NCBI GenBank assembly: GCA_017431345.1
Contig: JAFRLH010000015.1
Span: forward strand, 62,001 to 126,000
Source of the DNA: Lachnospiraceae bacterium
GTDB taxonomy: Bacteria; Bacillota; Clostridia; Lachnospirales; Lachnospiraceae
Direction: 5' to 3'
DNA: 64,000 bases
The notes under the pieces are model-generated. The model made no database searches, was not told where the DNA came from, and saw only the letters and a list, made by a program, of their open reading frames with translations. Below, piece by piece: positions 44,213-53,898 of the stretch. Numbering within the stretch: position 1 is the first letter of the stretch; each line of letters opens with the position of its first letter. The translations under genes were made by a program, and so were the position numbers.

Positions 44213-44938
44213 TCAGAACGACCACGGTATATACGCGGCTGCTACAGCCAGCAGAACAGCCGGCAGCATTTTTGCCACGCGCACCTTCTTCCCCCATACC
44301 AGGTTTAACCCGACGCAGAAGATCAGAATAGAGCCGATCAGGGACAGATAAGCGGTCGCCAGATCCGTCATGATCGGGGAGATCTGCTTTGCAAGCAAGG
44401 TAATGGTTCCCTGAAACAGGAACACGGGAATCGCAGAAAAAACACATCCCTTTCCCATGGAAGAAGTCATTACTGCTATGATAATGAAATCCAGCACAGA
44501 TTTCACTGCAAGCGTTGAATAGTCTCCTGTAATCCCATCCTGAATCGCACCTACGATAGCCATTGCTCCTATGCAGACTGTAAGCGAAGAAACAACAAAC
44601 GCATTTACGAACTGCCGGTCTCCGCTGTTCCCGGATTTCTTCTTCAGCCACTCGCCGAATCTCTCAAATCCGTTTTCGATGCCGATCATCTCTCCGATGA
44701 CCGTTCCCAGCGCCAGACAAAGGACGATCAGCATGGACTTCCCGCTGACCAGCCCGTTCCCGTCAATATGCAGCATCCCTTGCATCGCACCGGCAATGGC
44801 AATAAACAGCACACTAATCCCGCAGGTAACTGTTAAGGCCTTCTGCTGTTCCTCCCGGAAGAATTTCCCGGTAAAATGTCCGACCAATCCACCGGCTAAA
44901 ATGGCAGCGCTGTTGATAATAGTGCCTAATCCCGTCAT
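44213..44938 (-). CDS. DUF554 membrane protein
   Basis: This 241-residue integral membrane protein starts MTGLGTIINSAAILAGGLVG, the typical DUF554 opening, with about seven helices. Function is unknown; a transport role is assumed for the family. ATG behind AAGGAGATG; the frame 60 bases further upstream is not used. Confidence 0.9.
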   Translation of the reverse strand: MTGLGTIINSAAILAGGLVGHFTGKFFREEQQKALTVTCGISVLFIAIAGAMQGMLHIDGNGLVSGKSMLIVLCLALGTVIGEMIGIENGFERFGEWLKKKSGNSGDRQFVNAFVVSSLTVCIGAMAIVGAIQDGITGDYSTLAVKSVLDFIIIAVMTSSMGKGCVFSAIPVFLFQGTITLLAKQISPIMTDLATAYLSLIGSILIFCVGLNLVWGKKVRVAKMLPAVLLAVAAAYIPWSF

Positions 44939-45066
44939 TCGGCATCTCCTTCGCAAAATCCGCTTCAGAATTATTTTGACCAAAATATATTCTATCATAT
45001 CACAGGATCCCGGGAAGCAGAAACGAAACTTTTCCAGGCTGGTCAGAACACTTCAGTTCCAGTAAA

Positions 45067-45099
45067 AAAGAGTGCCTGCAATTAAGCCAGGCACTCTTT
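45067..45099 (-). terminator. terminator of the esterase gene
   Basis: AAAGAGTGCCTG (45067-45078) pairs perfectly with CAGGCACTCTTT (45088-45099). On the minus strand it runs on into TTTACTGG. Confidence 0.8.
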
Positions 45100-45121
45100 C
45101 GTTCCATATTTTTTCGATCTT

Positions 45122-46045
45122 CTAAAAATACTTCCTCATCAGCTCCGTCAGATAATCTTCGCCTTCCTTCCACTCATCGTACAGATTCACGAGAAAGCCG
45201 TGTCTGCTGTTCTCAAAGCAGCGATACGATGACGGATCGCCTGCTTCTTTCAGCTTCTTATAATAGGCCTCTCCTTCTTCTTTCAGATTATCCAGCCCGG
45301 CCGTGATTATATCTGTCTGCGGAAGCTCTTTCAGTTCTTCCAGATCCGCGAACAGGATCGACACATCATGATTCTTTCTCTCCTCAAACACACGGTTATA
45401 GAAGAATCCGTAATATTCCGTTGACTGACCGCGTTCATCCAGTTCTCCGCCATGGAAATGATCATTATAATTATCCGTCGGCAGATAACAGAGGATCTGG
45501 GCTTTGATTCCGGGAAGCGCTTTGAATTTCCGCCGCTGCATTACCGCGCCGGCCAGGTTTCCTCCTGCGCTCTGTCCGCAAACCACGATCCTGTTCTCAT
45601 CGCCGTTCCATTTCCCCATGAGTTCCGGAAGCCTGTCAAACAAAGCTTCGATCTCTTCGAGGGCAGCGGGATAAGGGTATTCCGGAGCAAGCACATAATC
45701 GATATCGATCACAAGTGCCTGCAAACGGTGCGCAAGCCGTCTTGAAAAGTAAATATCCCTTTCGGTATGATCCAGGCTCCATCCGCCTCCGTGGATATTG
45801 ATGATTACCGGCCGCTTTTCTTTTTCGTCACGGTTCACCGGCTCTACAAAAAACACATGTGTTTTCCCGAAAGCTGTTTCTATATATTCTTCCTGCACGG
45901 ACGTAACATCGTCCAGAGAACGGAACTGTTTTGTTACTGCTTCGGGAATCCTCCCGGATGCACGTTTTCTGCTCATTTCCGCAATTGCAGCGAGTTCCTG
46001 TTCAGAAAGGCCTTTGCATTTTTCTATAAATTCAGATCTGTTCAT
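45122..46045 (-). CDS. alpha/beta hydrolase, acetyl-esterase (HSL) family
   Basis: This 307-residue esterase has the hormone-sensitive-lipase family oxyanion motif NIHGGGW, nucleophile elbow CGQSAGGN, a catalytic Asp in TAGLDNL and His in SRHGF. No signal peptide, so cytoplasmic. It starts 17 bases after the enolase-superfamily gene stop and shares its transcript. It may deacetylate or deesterify the sugar-derived substrate of that enzyme. Confidence 0.9.
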   Translation of the reverse strand: MNRSEFIEKCKGLSEQELAAIAEMSRKRASGRIPEAVTKQFRSLDDVTSVQEEYIETAFGKTHVFFVEPVNRDEKEKRPVIINIHGGGWSLDHTERDIYFSRRLAHRLQALVIDIDYVLAPEYPYPAALEEIEALFDRLPELMGKWNGDENRIVVCGQSAGGNLAGAVMQRRKFKALPGIKAQILCYLPTDNYNDHFHGGELDERGQSTEYYGFFYNRVFEERKNHDVSILFADLEELKELPQTDIITAGLDNLKEEGEAYYKKLKEAGDPSSYRCFENSRHGFLVNLYDEWKEGEDYLTELMRKYF

Positions 46046-46062
46046 CCTGCTTCTCCTTCTCT

Positions 46063-47205
46063 TTACACATCATAAACAGATCCGTCGTACGCAGTCTGTG
46101 CGGAAATGCTGCGCTGCGCCTCAGGAAATCTCTCGCAGATATCGTCAACAAGTTCAATGCCGATGCCGGGCGCATCCGGAATAATAATGTATCCGCCGTC
46201 TTCCTTTAAAGGCTCTTTCGTCATCTGCGCTTCACTGCCCTGATGATAGAAGGACGGGAATTCCTGGATGGCAAAATTCGGGATCGCGGCATCAAGCTGC
46301 AGACAGGCGGCAGTCGATACCGGGCCGAGCGGATTGTGCGGAACGATCTTGCAGTAATTTGCTTCCGCCATGGCAGCGATCTTTTTGCTCGGTGTCAGGC
46401 CGCCGACGGCGCACACATCAGGACGCACATATTTTGCAGCCTGTTTGCGGAAGATCGTCTCAAATTCCTGAATATTGATAAAGCGCTCGCCGGTCGCGAT
46501 CGGGATATTTGTCCGTTTCGCGATATCCGCCATTGCTTCAGGGCTGTCCGGCGGAATCGGATCTTCCAGGAAGAGCGGCCGGTATTCCTCCACGCCCTTC
46601 GCAAAAGCGATGGCTTCCATGGGATCCATACTGCGGTGGCATTCCAGGATCATGTCAAAATCATCTCCGACGGCTTCTCTGACAGCTTTAATGATCTTTA
46701 TGTAATCTGAAACTTTTGCATTGTATACGCTGCTTCTTCTTGCAGCCTGTTTCAGTCTGATATCCCCGGTGATCATGATGCGCGCCGCATCCCATCCGCT
46801 GTTCTTCAGTTCAACGCATCTTGCAGCAATATCCTCAGGAGTAAATTTAAAAACAGCTTCGTAAGAACGGACTTTGTCACGGCATTTGCCGCCGAGCAGT
46901 TCATATACAGGTACGCCGAGTGCCTTGCCCTTAATATCCCACAGCGCGATATCAACTGCCGCCAGCGCACTCATGATGATCTGGCCCCTGAAATACATGC
47001 TGCGGTAAATATACTGCCAGTGATGCTCGATCTTAAAAGGATCCTGGCCGATCAGATATTTCTCCAGTTTCTTCAGAATACCGACGCAGCCGTCAAGATA
47101 TCCCCATGCACCCACTTCCCCGGTTCCATGAATTCCTGCATCCGTATGCACTTTAATGAACAGATATTTGCTTGCAGGCAGCAGTTCGATTCCGGTGATC
47201 TTCAT
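46063..47205 (-). CDS. mandelate racemase/muconate lactonizing enzyme family (sugar-acid dehydratase-like)
   Basis: This 380-residue enolase-superfamily enzyme has an N-terminal capping domain and barrel. The metal-ligand strands show ILECHRSMD, FLEDPIPP and ATGERF, and a C-terminal HNPLGP. The His after the first ligand and HNPLGP resemble the D-galactonate dehydratase subgroup, so an acid-sugar dehydratase is likely. The ATG at 47205 has AAGGAGG at the right distance. The LysR gene just upstream is its probable regulator. Confidence 0.9.
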   Translation of the reverse strand: MKITGIELLPASKYLFIKVHTDAGIHGTGEVGAWGYLDGCVGILKKLEKYLIGQDPFKIEHHWQYIYRSMYFRGQIIMSALAAVDIALWDIKGKALGVPVYELLGGKCRDKVRSYEAVFKFTPEDIAARCVELKNSGWDAARIMITGDIRLKQAARRSSVYNAKVSDYIKIIKAVREAVGDDFDMILECHRSMDPMEAIAFAKGVEEYRPLFLEDPIPPDSPEAMADIAKRTNIPIATGERFINIQEFETIFRKQAAKYVRPDVCAVGGLTPSKKIAAMAEANYCKIVPHNPLGPVSTAACLQLDAAIPNFAIQEFPSFYHQGSEAQMTKEPLKEDGGYIIIPDAPGIGIELVDDICERFPEAQRSISAQTAYDGSVYDV

Positions 47206-47298
47206 CATTACCTCCTTTACGAAGAGCCAAATCATTCGTTCTGTATTGATTATATCCGTCATCGAAACTGTTGTAAATGTTTATATTTTCAATGTTCG

Positions 47299-48222
47299 TC
47301 AACTTCCAGGTTGAAAAAAGTCGCTTTCCCGGACAGCCTGTGCAAAAACCTGTATCTCCTTTTTTACTGCCGAATGGGGATCAGACAATACTGATAAATA
47401 AGTCCATTGTTCTTCCTCTCCGAACGAGTATAATTCGACCTCATCCGAAAAGTTCAGCGACATAACAAGAAACGCAGGCAGCACAATGATCCCCAGATCC
47501 TGCGCGACACACATAAGAGCAGTCCTGGCGTTGGATACGGTGATCTCTTCCCGCAGGAAGTCCGGCGATCTTTCAACGAGGTATCCGGCATATTTTCTGA
47601 AGCTTCTGCCGCCTTCATCAAGGACTGCCTTCTCGGCAAGGATATCGTCGTCAGAAAGCCAGGGATAAGAAAAACCGTCTTTCTGCAAAGCCTTTTTCCG
47701 GAGCGGGCTGCCTTTCGCCGCGGCGATCACCACCGGGCTTTTGCAGATCTTTTCGCAGCACAGGCTTTCCGGCTCCTCTGAAACAAGCAGCAGGACTGCA
47801 TCAAGGAGATCTTCCTTCAGCATTTTTTCAAGTTCCCGTCCACCGGCTTCTTTAAGGTATAGTTTTATATCAGGATACTGATCCTGCATTTCAGGCACGA
47901 TCCTGCGTGTCATATACTCCGCAAGAGACATCTGAAAGCCTATCCTGAGACGTCCGTTGTACAGATCCGCCAGCCGTTTCATTTCCGTGTCTATTGACAG
48001 CTTCTTATCTTTCAGTTCCTCCAGCATCTCAATGTATCGCTCACCGGGATGCGTGAGTGTGAACCTGTTCCCGGTACGGTTGAAAATGCTGATCCCTAAT
48101 TCCCGTTCTTTCTGAATAATATATTTGCTGAGTGCGGATGGCGTGATATGGAGATTTCCCGCCGCTTTTGAAATGCCTCCGCAGCGCGCGACTTCAAGCA
48201 CGTAATCGATCGTTTTATCCAT
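47299..48222 (-). CDS. LysR-family transcriptional regulator
   Basis: This 307-residue regulator has an N-terminal winged helix (about 1-60: GGISKAAGNLHITPSALSKYI) and an effector domain. It precedes the dehydratase and esterase genes on the same strand by 93 bases, so it should control them in response to a sugar acid. ATG behind AAAGGG. Confidence 0.9.
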   Translation of the reverse strand: MDKTIDYVLEVARCGGISKAAGNLHITPSALSKYIIQKERELGISIFNRTGNRFTLTHPGERYIEMLEELKDKKLSIDTEMKRLADLYNGRLRIGFQMSLAEYMTRRIVPEMQDQYPDIKLYLKEAGGRELEKMLKEDLLDAVLLLVSEEPESLCCEKICKSPVVIAAAKGSPLRKKALQKDGFSYPWLSDDDILAEKAVLDEGGRSFRKYAGYLVERSPDFLREEITVSNARTALMCVAQDLGIIVLPAFLVMSLNFSDEVELYSFGEEEQWTYLSVLSDPHSAVKKEIQVFAQAVRESDFFQPGS

Positions 48223-48270
48223 AGAACCCTTTCCTGATATCAGTCAGTTCTGCTTCTCCATCACGTTAAA

Positions 48271-48798
48271 TTATTCCTCCGACAGAGCCAGTGCACCATC
48301 CGTGAGCCGGAGGATACATTGTCCCTCGGCATCATGCGAATAATAATCGCCCATGGCATAGCCGATCTGCAGATACGGACCTTCCGCATCCTCTTTTGCC
48401 AGGATCCAGTTCAATCCGTATGCTCTGTCGATCATAGTCTGCAGCTCATCATTTTTCAGATACAGTGTGACTTCTATTATACTCGGCGCCTCATCGCCGT
48501 TATCATGATATTCAAAAAACAGTTCTTCCTCTGTGCCGTCTCCATCCGCATCCCAATTGATCGAATTCCATTTGGGATTGGAGACATCAAAGTCTCCTTC
48601 TGAATGATCGTTTTCCGCCGCTGTTGTATTTTCCGGGACCACGGTTTCCATTGTTTGCGCTGTTGATAGTTCCGTTGATTCAACTACCGTTGTCTGAACC
48701 TCTGTCTCCTGTGTTTTCTGCCCGCACCCTGAAACGGCAAAAGAAAGTACCATCAGGATAAGACACGCCATACAGCTATTTTTTAAATTATTTTCCAT
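48271..48798 (-). CDS. small lipoprotein
   Basis: This 175-residue protein has a lipoprotein signal with lipobox AVSGC (Cys near 25) and a Thr/Glu-rich linker (about 27-70). A compact acidic domain with DADGDGTEEELFFEY, a calcium-loop-like FG-GAP pattern, follows. It sits on the outer face of the membrane. Function is unknown. SD GGGGGTC. Confidence 0.8.
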   Translation of the reverse strand: MENNLKNSCMACLILMVLSFAVSGCGQKTQETEVQTTVVESTELSTAQTMETVVPENTTAAENDHSEGDFDVSNPKWNSINWDADGDGTEEELFFEYHDNGDEAPSIIEVTLYLKNDELQTMIDRAYGLNWILAKEDAEGPYLQIGYAMGDYYSHDAEGQCILRLTDGALALSEE

Positions 48799-48999
48799 AA
48801 AATGACCCCCGCTTGTGTTCTCTTATTTCCGGCACCGGGAAATAATCCCCCGACTATACGAAATTATATCATGGAGCAGAAACCTGCACAACAAATGCTC
48901 CTGTAATTGTTTCGGCAATCCGCGCAGAAGCCGGCAGAGGAGTATATTGCATTTTTACAAATAATTAACTATAAATATAATGTACAGGAGGTCGACAAA

Positions 49000-49548
49000 A
49001 TGACAGACAATTCCCCCGAAGCGATCCTTAAAAGACGCACACAGAACACCCTGATCATTGTGGGAAATGGGATTATCGTTTTTGGCTTATGGACTCTTAT
49101 AAAAACAGTCGGCATCTTCCTTATGTACCGGACAGAGCTCATAAGAGACATCCGTACATTAGGGGAACTGAACAGTACGGATTATTCTGATTTCACTATT
49201 TTCAGCGTCATGTTCATCACGACACTGATTCTGTTATCCTTCATTATCTTCATCCGGTCGTATGTGGGGCTGTCCGCCATATCCGAAGGGCGGGGCAGAC
49301 GCCGCAGTATTCTCTATATTCTGATCACGCTCGTCATGATCTGGCTCAACTGCATGTCTTTCATACAGCTGACGATCAATCTGATCCTTGGTGAAGAGGG
49401 CGAACGTGCAGTCTACAGTCTGTCTGAGGATCCCTCTGTTTCTTCCGTGATCATCGAACTGACCTCCATCATCATGATGATCCAGATGGTCCGGGCAGCA
49501 ATACGGATACGCAGGCTCAGAAAAGCCGAAGCCGGAAAGGAGGAATAG
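49000..49548 (+). CDS. membrane protein, unknown
   Basis: This 182-residue protein has four hydrophobic helices (about 18-40, 65-88, 100-125 and 145-165) and basic ends. The start follows AGGAGGTCG. It is the first gene of a three-gene plus-strand operon with DUF6765 and an HdeD-like protein, with gaps of three and minus four bases. Confidence 0.75.
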   Translation: MTDNSPEAILKRRTQNTLIIVGNGIIVFGLWTLIKTVGIFLMYRTELIRDIRTLGELNSTDYSDFTIFSVMFITTLILLSFIIFIRSYVGLSAISEGRGRRRSILYILITLVMIWLNCMSFIQLTINLILGEEGERAVYSLSEDPSVSSVIIELTSIIMMIQMVRAAIRIRRLRKAEAGKEE

Positions 49549-49551
49549 ACC

Positions 49552-50742
49552 ATGCAGCTGGACTTCCATTATTATGCTACCTACTGCGCGGCTATCCTGG
49601 CCGGGTATTCGCATGAAGACAGTCTTTCCGCCGCCTGGAGCGCCCAGTTCGTCGACTGCTGTTCCGAAACAGTGCTGAAACACATCGGCGGCCCTGTCTC
49701 GGCAGCCACTACACAGCTGCAGCTGGAACTGATGGATTCTGACACGGACATCCTCGGCCTTCAGAAAATCACCAGGATCTGGTCGTCCTTTCATTTTCTG
49801 CCCGGTGATCTTTATGCGGAGCGAAAGAAATGCAGCAAACGCTTTCTGCGGAAATACCGTCTGATCTGCAATCCGAACGGAAAGCTCCTTGTTGACACCG
49901 TAGAACTCGCCCGTGGCCAGGGAATACAGGCAGCAGGCGTGGCAATGCATATCCTTGCGGATACATGGGCGCATCGTTATTTTGCCGGGACGCCTTCGCT
50001 GGTCATCAACAGTACCAATTACTATTTCTATGAGCTGATTCCGGTGGGAGATCATTTTTTTGAGCGCCCGGTCAGGTTCAACCACAATCCTGCTTCTGCC
50101 GATGATCCCGAAACAGGACTGTATACCGGAACGATCCAGCAGGGCGGTGAAAATTCTATTATGAATCTCGGGCATGGAAGAGCCGGCCATCTGCCGGACT
50201 ACAGCTATGCACGCTACCGGTATCTGCCGTCATGGGGAGATTATCAGGAGGTGATAAAGGACAATCCATCTGATTATGAACATGCGTTCCGACAGATGGT
50301 ATACGCCCTGAAGAGCTTGAGAACACCCGGAGACCGCTTTGAGACCGGTCACTATGACGAAGAGGCTGTTCTCCCATGGCTTGAGCAGATCAGGGAGATC
50401 ATAAACCGCCGGCAGACGGATGCCAGTGCGGATTGGAAGGCACTTGCGGAAAAGATCTCCGGACATGAAGTGGAGGATTTCGACGCGGAAAAGTATCACC
50501 GCGAGTACATTGATACGGATAAGGAACACCGGGATGACACCTATCTTGGGAGATTTATTATTGCTGCACTCTCTCAGAAAAGCATGGTGACGAACAGAAT
50601 CTTCTCTTCCGGGAACATGCTGGCAGGATTCTCAGTGGACTTTCAGGAGAAAGGATTCCGGGGAATCCGTGATTACAGAAGGCTATTGAAGAAACTGCAG
50701 CAGGAAGACAGCGCCGGATCAGAAAAGGAGGAAACGAAATGA
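49552..50742 (+). CDS. DUF6765 protein
   Basis: This 396-residue soluble protein starts QLDFHYYATYCAAILAGYS, which I recognise as DUF6765. It carries a run of His residues (HILADTWAHRYF and NLGHGRAGHLPDYSY) that look like a phospholipase-C/P1-nuclease-type zinc site. Activity is unproven. It overlaps the next gene by four bases (ATGA) and follows the first by three, so the trio is a tight operon. Confidence 0.8.
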   Translation: MQLDFHYYATYCAAILAGYSHEDSLSAAWSAQFVDCCSETVLKHIGGPVSAATTQLQLELMDSDTDILGLQKITRIWSSFHFLPGDLYAERKKCSKRFLRKYRLICNPNGKLLVDTVELARGQGIQAAGVAMHILADTWAHRYFAGTPSLVINSTNYYFYELIPVGDHFFERPVRFNHNPASADDPETGLYTGTIQQGGENSIMNLGHGRAGHLPDYSYARYRYLPSWGDYQEVIKDNPSDYEHAFRQMVYALKSLRTPGDRFETGHYDEEAVLPWLEQIREIINRRQTDASADWKALAEKISGHEVEDFDAEKYHREYIDTDKEHRDDTYLGRFIIAALSQKSMVTNRIFSSGNMLAGFSVDFQEKGFRGIRDYRRLLKKLQQEDSAGSEKEETK

Positions 50743-51281
50743 CAGGTTCAAGACGTATCCTGAATATTTTCTCCGGGCTTCTGCTGCTTGTTTTCAGTGC
50801 GGCGCTGTTCATGTTCCCGGAAGATGCCATACCGGTCGTGCTGCTGGTCATCGGTCTCGGGATCACCTTCCGCGGGCTGCAGACACTGATCTACTATTTT
50901 TCCATGGCAAGATATATGGTCGGCGGAAAGCGGATCCTTTTTCGTACGATCATACTGCTCGATTTCGGCCTGTTTACTTCCGCTCTGGCAGACCATCCTG
51001 CAATCTATATCATTCTGTTTATCGCCGGGATCCATCTGTTCAGCGGACTTGTAACAGCCCTTCGGGCAAACGAAGCCAGACAGGAAGGCTCTTCGAAGTG
51101 GATATTCACAGCCTTTTATGCGCTGATTGATGTTGTTCTTTTCGCACTGGTAATCTATTTCGGCCTGTTCAGGAACTCGATTTCAATGGCCGTATATGTT
51201 TACGCGACCGGGCTGATCGGCACGGCGTTCAACAGGATCGCACAGGCGTTCAGACGTACAGCGATCGTTTATATCCAGTAA
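50739..51281 (+). CDS. HdeD/DUF308-like membrane protein
   Basis: This 180-residue protein has six regularly spaced membrane helices, the fold seen in HdeD/DUF308 proteins. The start ATG overlaps the DUF6765 stop. A bidirectional terminator lies at 51338. No specific role can be assigned. Confidence 0.78.
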   Translation: MTGSRRILNIFSGLLLLVFSAALFMFPEDAIPVVLLVIGLGITFRGLQTLIYYFSMARYMVGGKRILFRTIILLDFGLFTSALADHPAIYIILFIAGIHLFSGLVTALRANEARQEGSSKWIFTAFYALIDVVLFALVIYFGLFRNSISMAVYVYATGLIGTAFNRIAQAFRRTAIVYIQ

Positions 51282-51337
51282 AAATATGCAGGGAGCCTTC
51301 CATAAGGTAAAATGCATTTCCGGACAGCAAACTGCAC

Positions 51338-51368
51338 AAAAAAGGATACCGTCCCCGGTATCCTTTTT
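51338..51368. terminator. bidirectional terminator
   Basis: GGATACCG (51344-51351) pairs perfectly with CGGTATCC (51356-51363), flanked by AAAAAA and TTTTT. It ends the DUF6765 operon and the converging DUF1002 gene. Confidence 0.88.
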
Positions 51369-51391
51369 ATAGTTTCTGATCCATTTACAGT

Positions 51392-53233
51392 TCAGTTTCC
51401 TGCAAAGAGTTCCAGCTCTGCCGCCTGTACCTGCTCTCCTTCTGCGTTGAAACGGATGATCTCCACAACTGCTTTTCCGGTCTCAGGAACTGTCAGGCTG
51501 AATTCCCGTGTGTTTTCTGCAAGATCAATGACCTGCTGTTCTTCTCCATCGATCTTCACTGCCACAGTCCCCTCTGTCTCTTCCGAATAGAGAATACAGT
51601 TCACGACTTCTCCTACTGCCAGTTCGGAAGCATCAGAAAGCTGTAAAGATACGCCGAAGCTTTCCGCTGCGAACACCTGATCAGCCACTGCGTGGAATTG
51701 CTGTCCGTCAGCGTTTTCAGCTACAAGATCAACATGGATACTGCGCTCTTCGTTGAAATACATATCCTCATTCCGGCCGGTGATGATCAGGAACCTGGTA
51801 CCAACCGTAGATTCGGAAGCCTCCGGGTCTGCAGTCGGATCTGCAGCCGGATCTGCAGCTTCAGCAGGGGCAGCGATGACTTTTGCTGAATCAGACAGAT
51901 CGATCTCCATTTCTTCTGTATCGGTGATCGTCACAGTTCCGCTTACCGGAACAACATTCTCTGCCTCCACCAGAATTTCCAGAATGCCTTCGACAGCACC
52001 GGAACTGAGGATCTCTCCTTTTGCCTCCATGACCGCTTCGCTTTTATCCCCTTCAGGCGATTCTTCCTGATCCGCAGGAGCCGCACTGTCCTGGTCTTTT
52101 TCCGATTCCGCAGGAGCCGCACTGTCCTGATCTTTTTCCGGTTCCGCAGCAGCCGCGCTGTCCTGTTCTTCCGGTTCCGCAGCAGCTGCGCTGTCCTGAT
52201 CTTCTTCCGGTTCTGCAGCAGCTGCGCTGTCCTGATCTTCTTCCGGTTCTGCAGCAGCCGGTGCAGGCAGATTGTCTTCCTGGTCGGTGGAATCGCTGAT
52301 TACATCGTCTCCCAGCGCGGAATCATTGGTATCATTCAGAATGCTGTCCTCAGCAATCTCTTCCTGTTCACTGACAGAAGGCTCATCCTCCTCCGGTTCA
52401 GCATCCGTCACTGTGTCTGCGGCATCTTCCTGCTTAACGTTCTCTTCCACACGTTCCAGCGTATCCTTTACTGCCTCATACTCAAAATCTTCAGCGGCAA
52501 TTCCTTTTGCCAGTTCCACAAGCTTCTCTTTATCGATCTCTTTGCGCTCCCCAACCGCAGGAACCTGGTCGTTGCTGCTTTGGTATTTCTCGATCACTTC
52601 ATCTACGATGTCTTCGACTTCATCATCATCGACCACTTCGTTTTCAATAATCTGTATTTTGATCTCATTGACGATTTCCACTGCTTCCACCTGCCCGATC
52701 TCCTCCGCCAGCTCTCCGGTAATGATCAGCTCCTCGGTGGCCAGTTTCTTTTTGTCCTCATCAAGCACAGTTCCGCTGGCTTCCTCATAAGCCATCATCA
52801 CACCGGTCAGAGCGCCTGTTCCCGAGACCCGGAAAGGAGAGGCCGCTATCACATCACAGTTCCTGATTCCGGAAGTAGACAGCGTGGTGGCGATCATATT
52901 GCTGGTGACCCAGCTCAGATTCGCTGTCTTAACCCGGATCCCGCCGGATCTGGTCGGACATACATATGCGCAGCTGTAAGTATGGGTCCCGATCTGTTCC
53001 AGCGGAACGAACGAGCTCAAATGCTCTCTCTCATCATCATTGGTGATCGTAAGGATCTCTACAGAACTCCTGTCCCTGATCCCGAAATACTTCAGCATCA
53101 TTTTTTCCTGTTCATTACTGAGATCCGCTCCCAGGGTCACCACACGCCGGCTGTCAGCCATGACCTGTCCCGGGCAGGCGAGTGAAAAAACCGTGATAAG
53201 CGCCAGTAATGCAATACTCAGCCTCCTCTTCAT
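51392..53233 (-). CDS. DUF1002 secreted protein with Glu/Ala-rich repeats
   Basis: This 613-residue exported protein has a signal peptide (about 1-26) and a DUF1002 domain (about 30-265, with VVTLGADLSNEQ and CDVIAASPFRVSGTGAL). A long acidic low-complexity stretch (about 270-410) includes tandem 12-residue repeats of the type EPEEDQDSAAAA, and two beta-rich segments (about 415-610) end it. Classical DUF1002 proteins are about 280-300 residues, so the C-terminal half is an added stalk and head. Probably surface-exposed. SD AAAGGAG. Confidence 0.87.
   Translation of the reverse strand: MKRRLSIALLALITVFSLACPGQVMADSRRVVTLGADLSNEQEKMMLKYFGIRDRSSVEILTITNDDEREHLSSFVPLEQIGTHTYSCAYVCPTRSGGIRVKTANLSWVTSNMIATTLSTSGIRNCDVIAASPFRVSGTGALTGVMMAYEEASGTVLDEDKKKLATEELIITGELAEEIGQVEAVEIVNEIKIQIIENEVVDDDEVEDIVDEVIEKYQSSNDQVPAVGERKEIDKEKLVELAKGIAAEDFEYEAVKDTLERVEENVKQEDAADTVTDAEPEEDEPSVSEQEEIAEDSILNDTNDSALGDDVISDSTDQEDNLPAPAAAEPEEDQDSAAAAEPEEDQDSAAAAEPEEQDSAAAAEPEKDQDSAAPAESEKDQDSAAPADQEESPEGDKSEAVMEAKGEILSSGAVEGILEILVEAENVVPVSGTVTITDTEEMEIDLSDSAKVIAAPAEAADPAADPTADPEASESTVGTRFLIITGRNEDMYFNEERSIHVDLVAENADGQQFHAVADQVFAAESFGVSLQLSDASELAVGEVVNCILYSEETEGTVAVKIDGEEQQVIDLAENTREFSLTVPETGKAVVEIIRFNAEGEQVQAAELELFAGN
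52075..52262 (-). repeat. 36-bp tandem repeats in the DUF1002 gene
   Basis: About five units of 33-36 bases code for AAAEPEEDQDSA and close variants. One unit lacks a codon. Near-identity at DNA level suggests recent expansion and possible length variation between strains. Confidence 0.85.
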
Positions 53234-53349
53234 AAACCGCTCCTTTCATATCTGTTTTTACAACAGTCTCCTGCACTTATACATTAATCATGAAATCAAG
53301 TATAAACTGTGATCAATTTCTATATTTTTCATGAACTTTATGATATTTG

Positions 53350-53385
53350 ATAAAAATATTGGGGAGGCTGTTTGACAGGCCTCCC
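53350..53385 (-). terminator. terminator of the 53405 gene
   Basis: GGGAGGC (53362-53368) pairs with GCCTCCC (53379-53385). On the minus strand CAATATTTTTA follows. Confidence 0.65.
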
Positions 53386-53404
53386 TTCTGCCCAGTTTAT
53401 TCCC

Positions 53405-53731
53405 TCAGGCGTAAGAATGGAAATCATATTGAATCCCATAGATTTCGCAGATTTCCCGAAGTTTTCTGCACCCGCCTTCTCCGCCAAAATTCCGCATCAG
53501 TGCCTCCTCCGGCACTTCTTCTCCATGAATTACGGAGAACAGTTTTTCTGTATTCTCCCTGTCGAAGCTGTACCAGTACTCATAATCCAGGTCTCCCCAC
53601 ACTTCCTGCACATACGGGCCGAGATCCTGTCCGGCCAGTGTCAGACAGCCATTCAGAAGATCCGCTCTGACATGCACTTCTACGCGCTGACTGTACCAAT
53701 TGCAAAGAACCAGATCCTTAAAATTTTTCAT
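53405..53731 (-). CDS. hypothetical acidic protein
   Basis: This 108-residue soluble protein is not recognised. It starts MKNFKDLVLCNWYSQ and has an aromatic centre (WGDLDYEYWYSF). The start is chosen by AGGAGGG nine bases upstream. It is a single gene with its own terminator. Confidence 0.65.
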   Translation of the reverse strand: MKNFKDLVLCNWYSQRVEVHVRADLLNGCLTLAGQDLGPYVQEVWGDLDYEYWYSFDRENTEKLFSVIHGEEVPEEALMRNFGGEGGCRKLREICEIYGIQYDFHSYA

Positions 53732-53837
53732 CTCTGTCACCCCTCCTGTCATCCATTCTGTTCCTGCAGCTTTAATATACCATTTGATGGTTTCAGGATG
53801 GTCACTTTGCCGGCGACATCTCCGCTTCCAATAAGCA

Positions 53838-53887
53838 AGGACAGCCTCCTTTCAGATTCTTCAATCCTCTGACATGGATGCTGTCCT
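53838..53887 (-). terminator. weak terminator candidate
   Basis: AGGACAGC (53838-53845) pairs with GCTGTCCT (53880-53887) across a long loop just after the 53899 gene stop. The T-run is poor, so confidence is low. Confidence 0.4.
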
Positions 53888-53898
53888 CTTTCAAAAAA

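Noticed and set aside
52272..52790. Plus-strand Ser-rich frame
   Set aside because: Antisense of the acidic DUF1002 region; no SD or family match.
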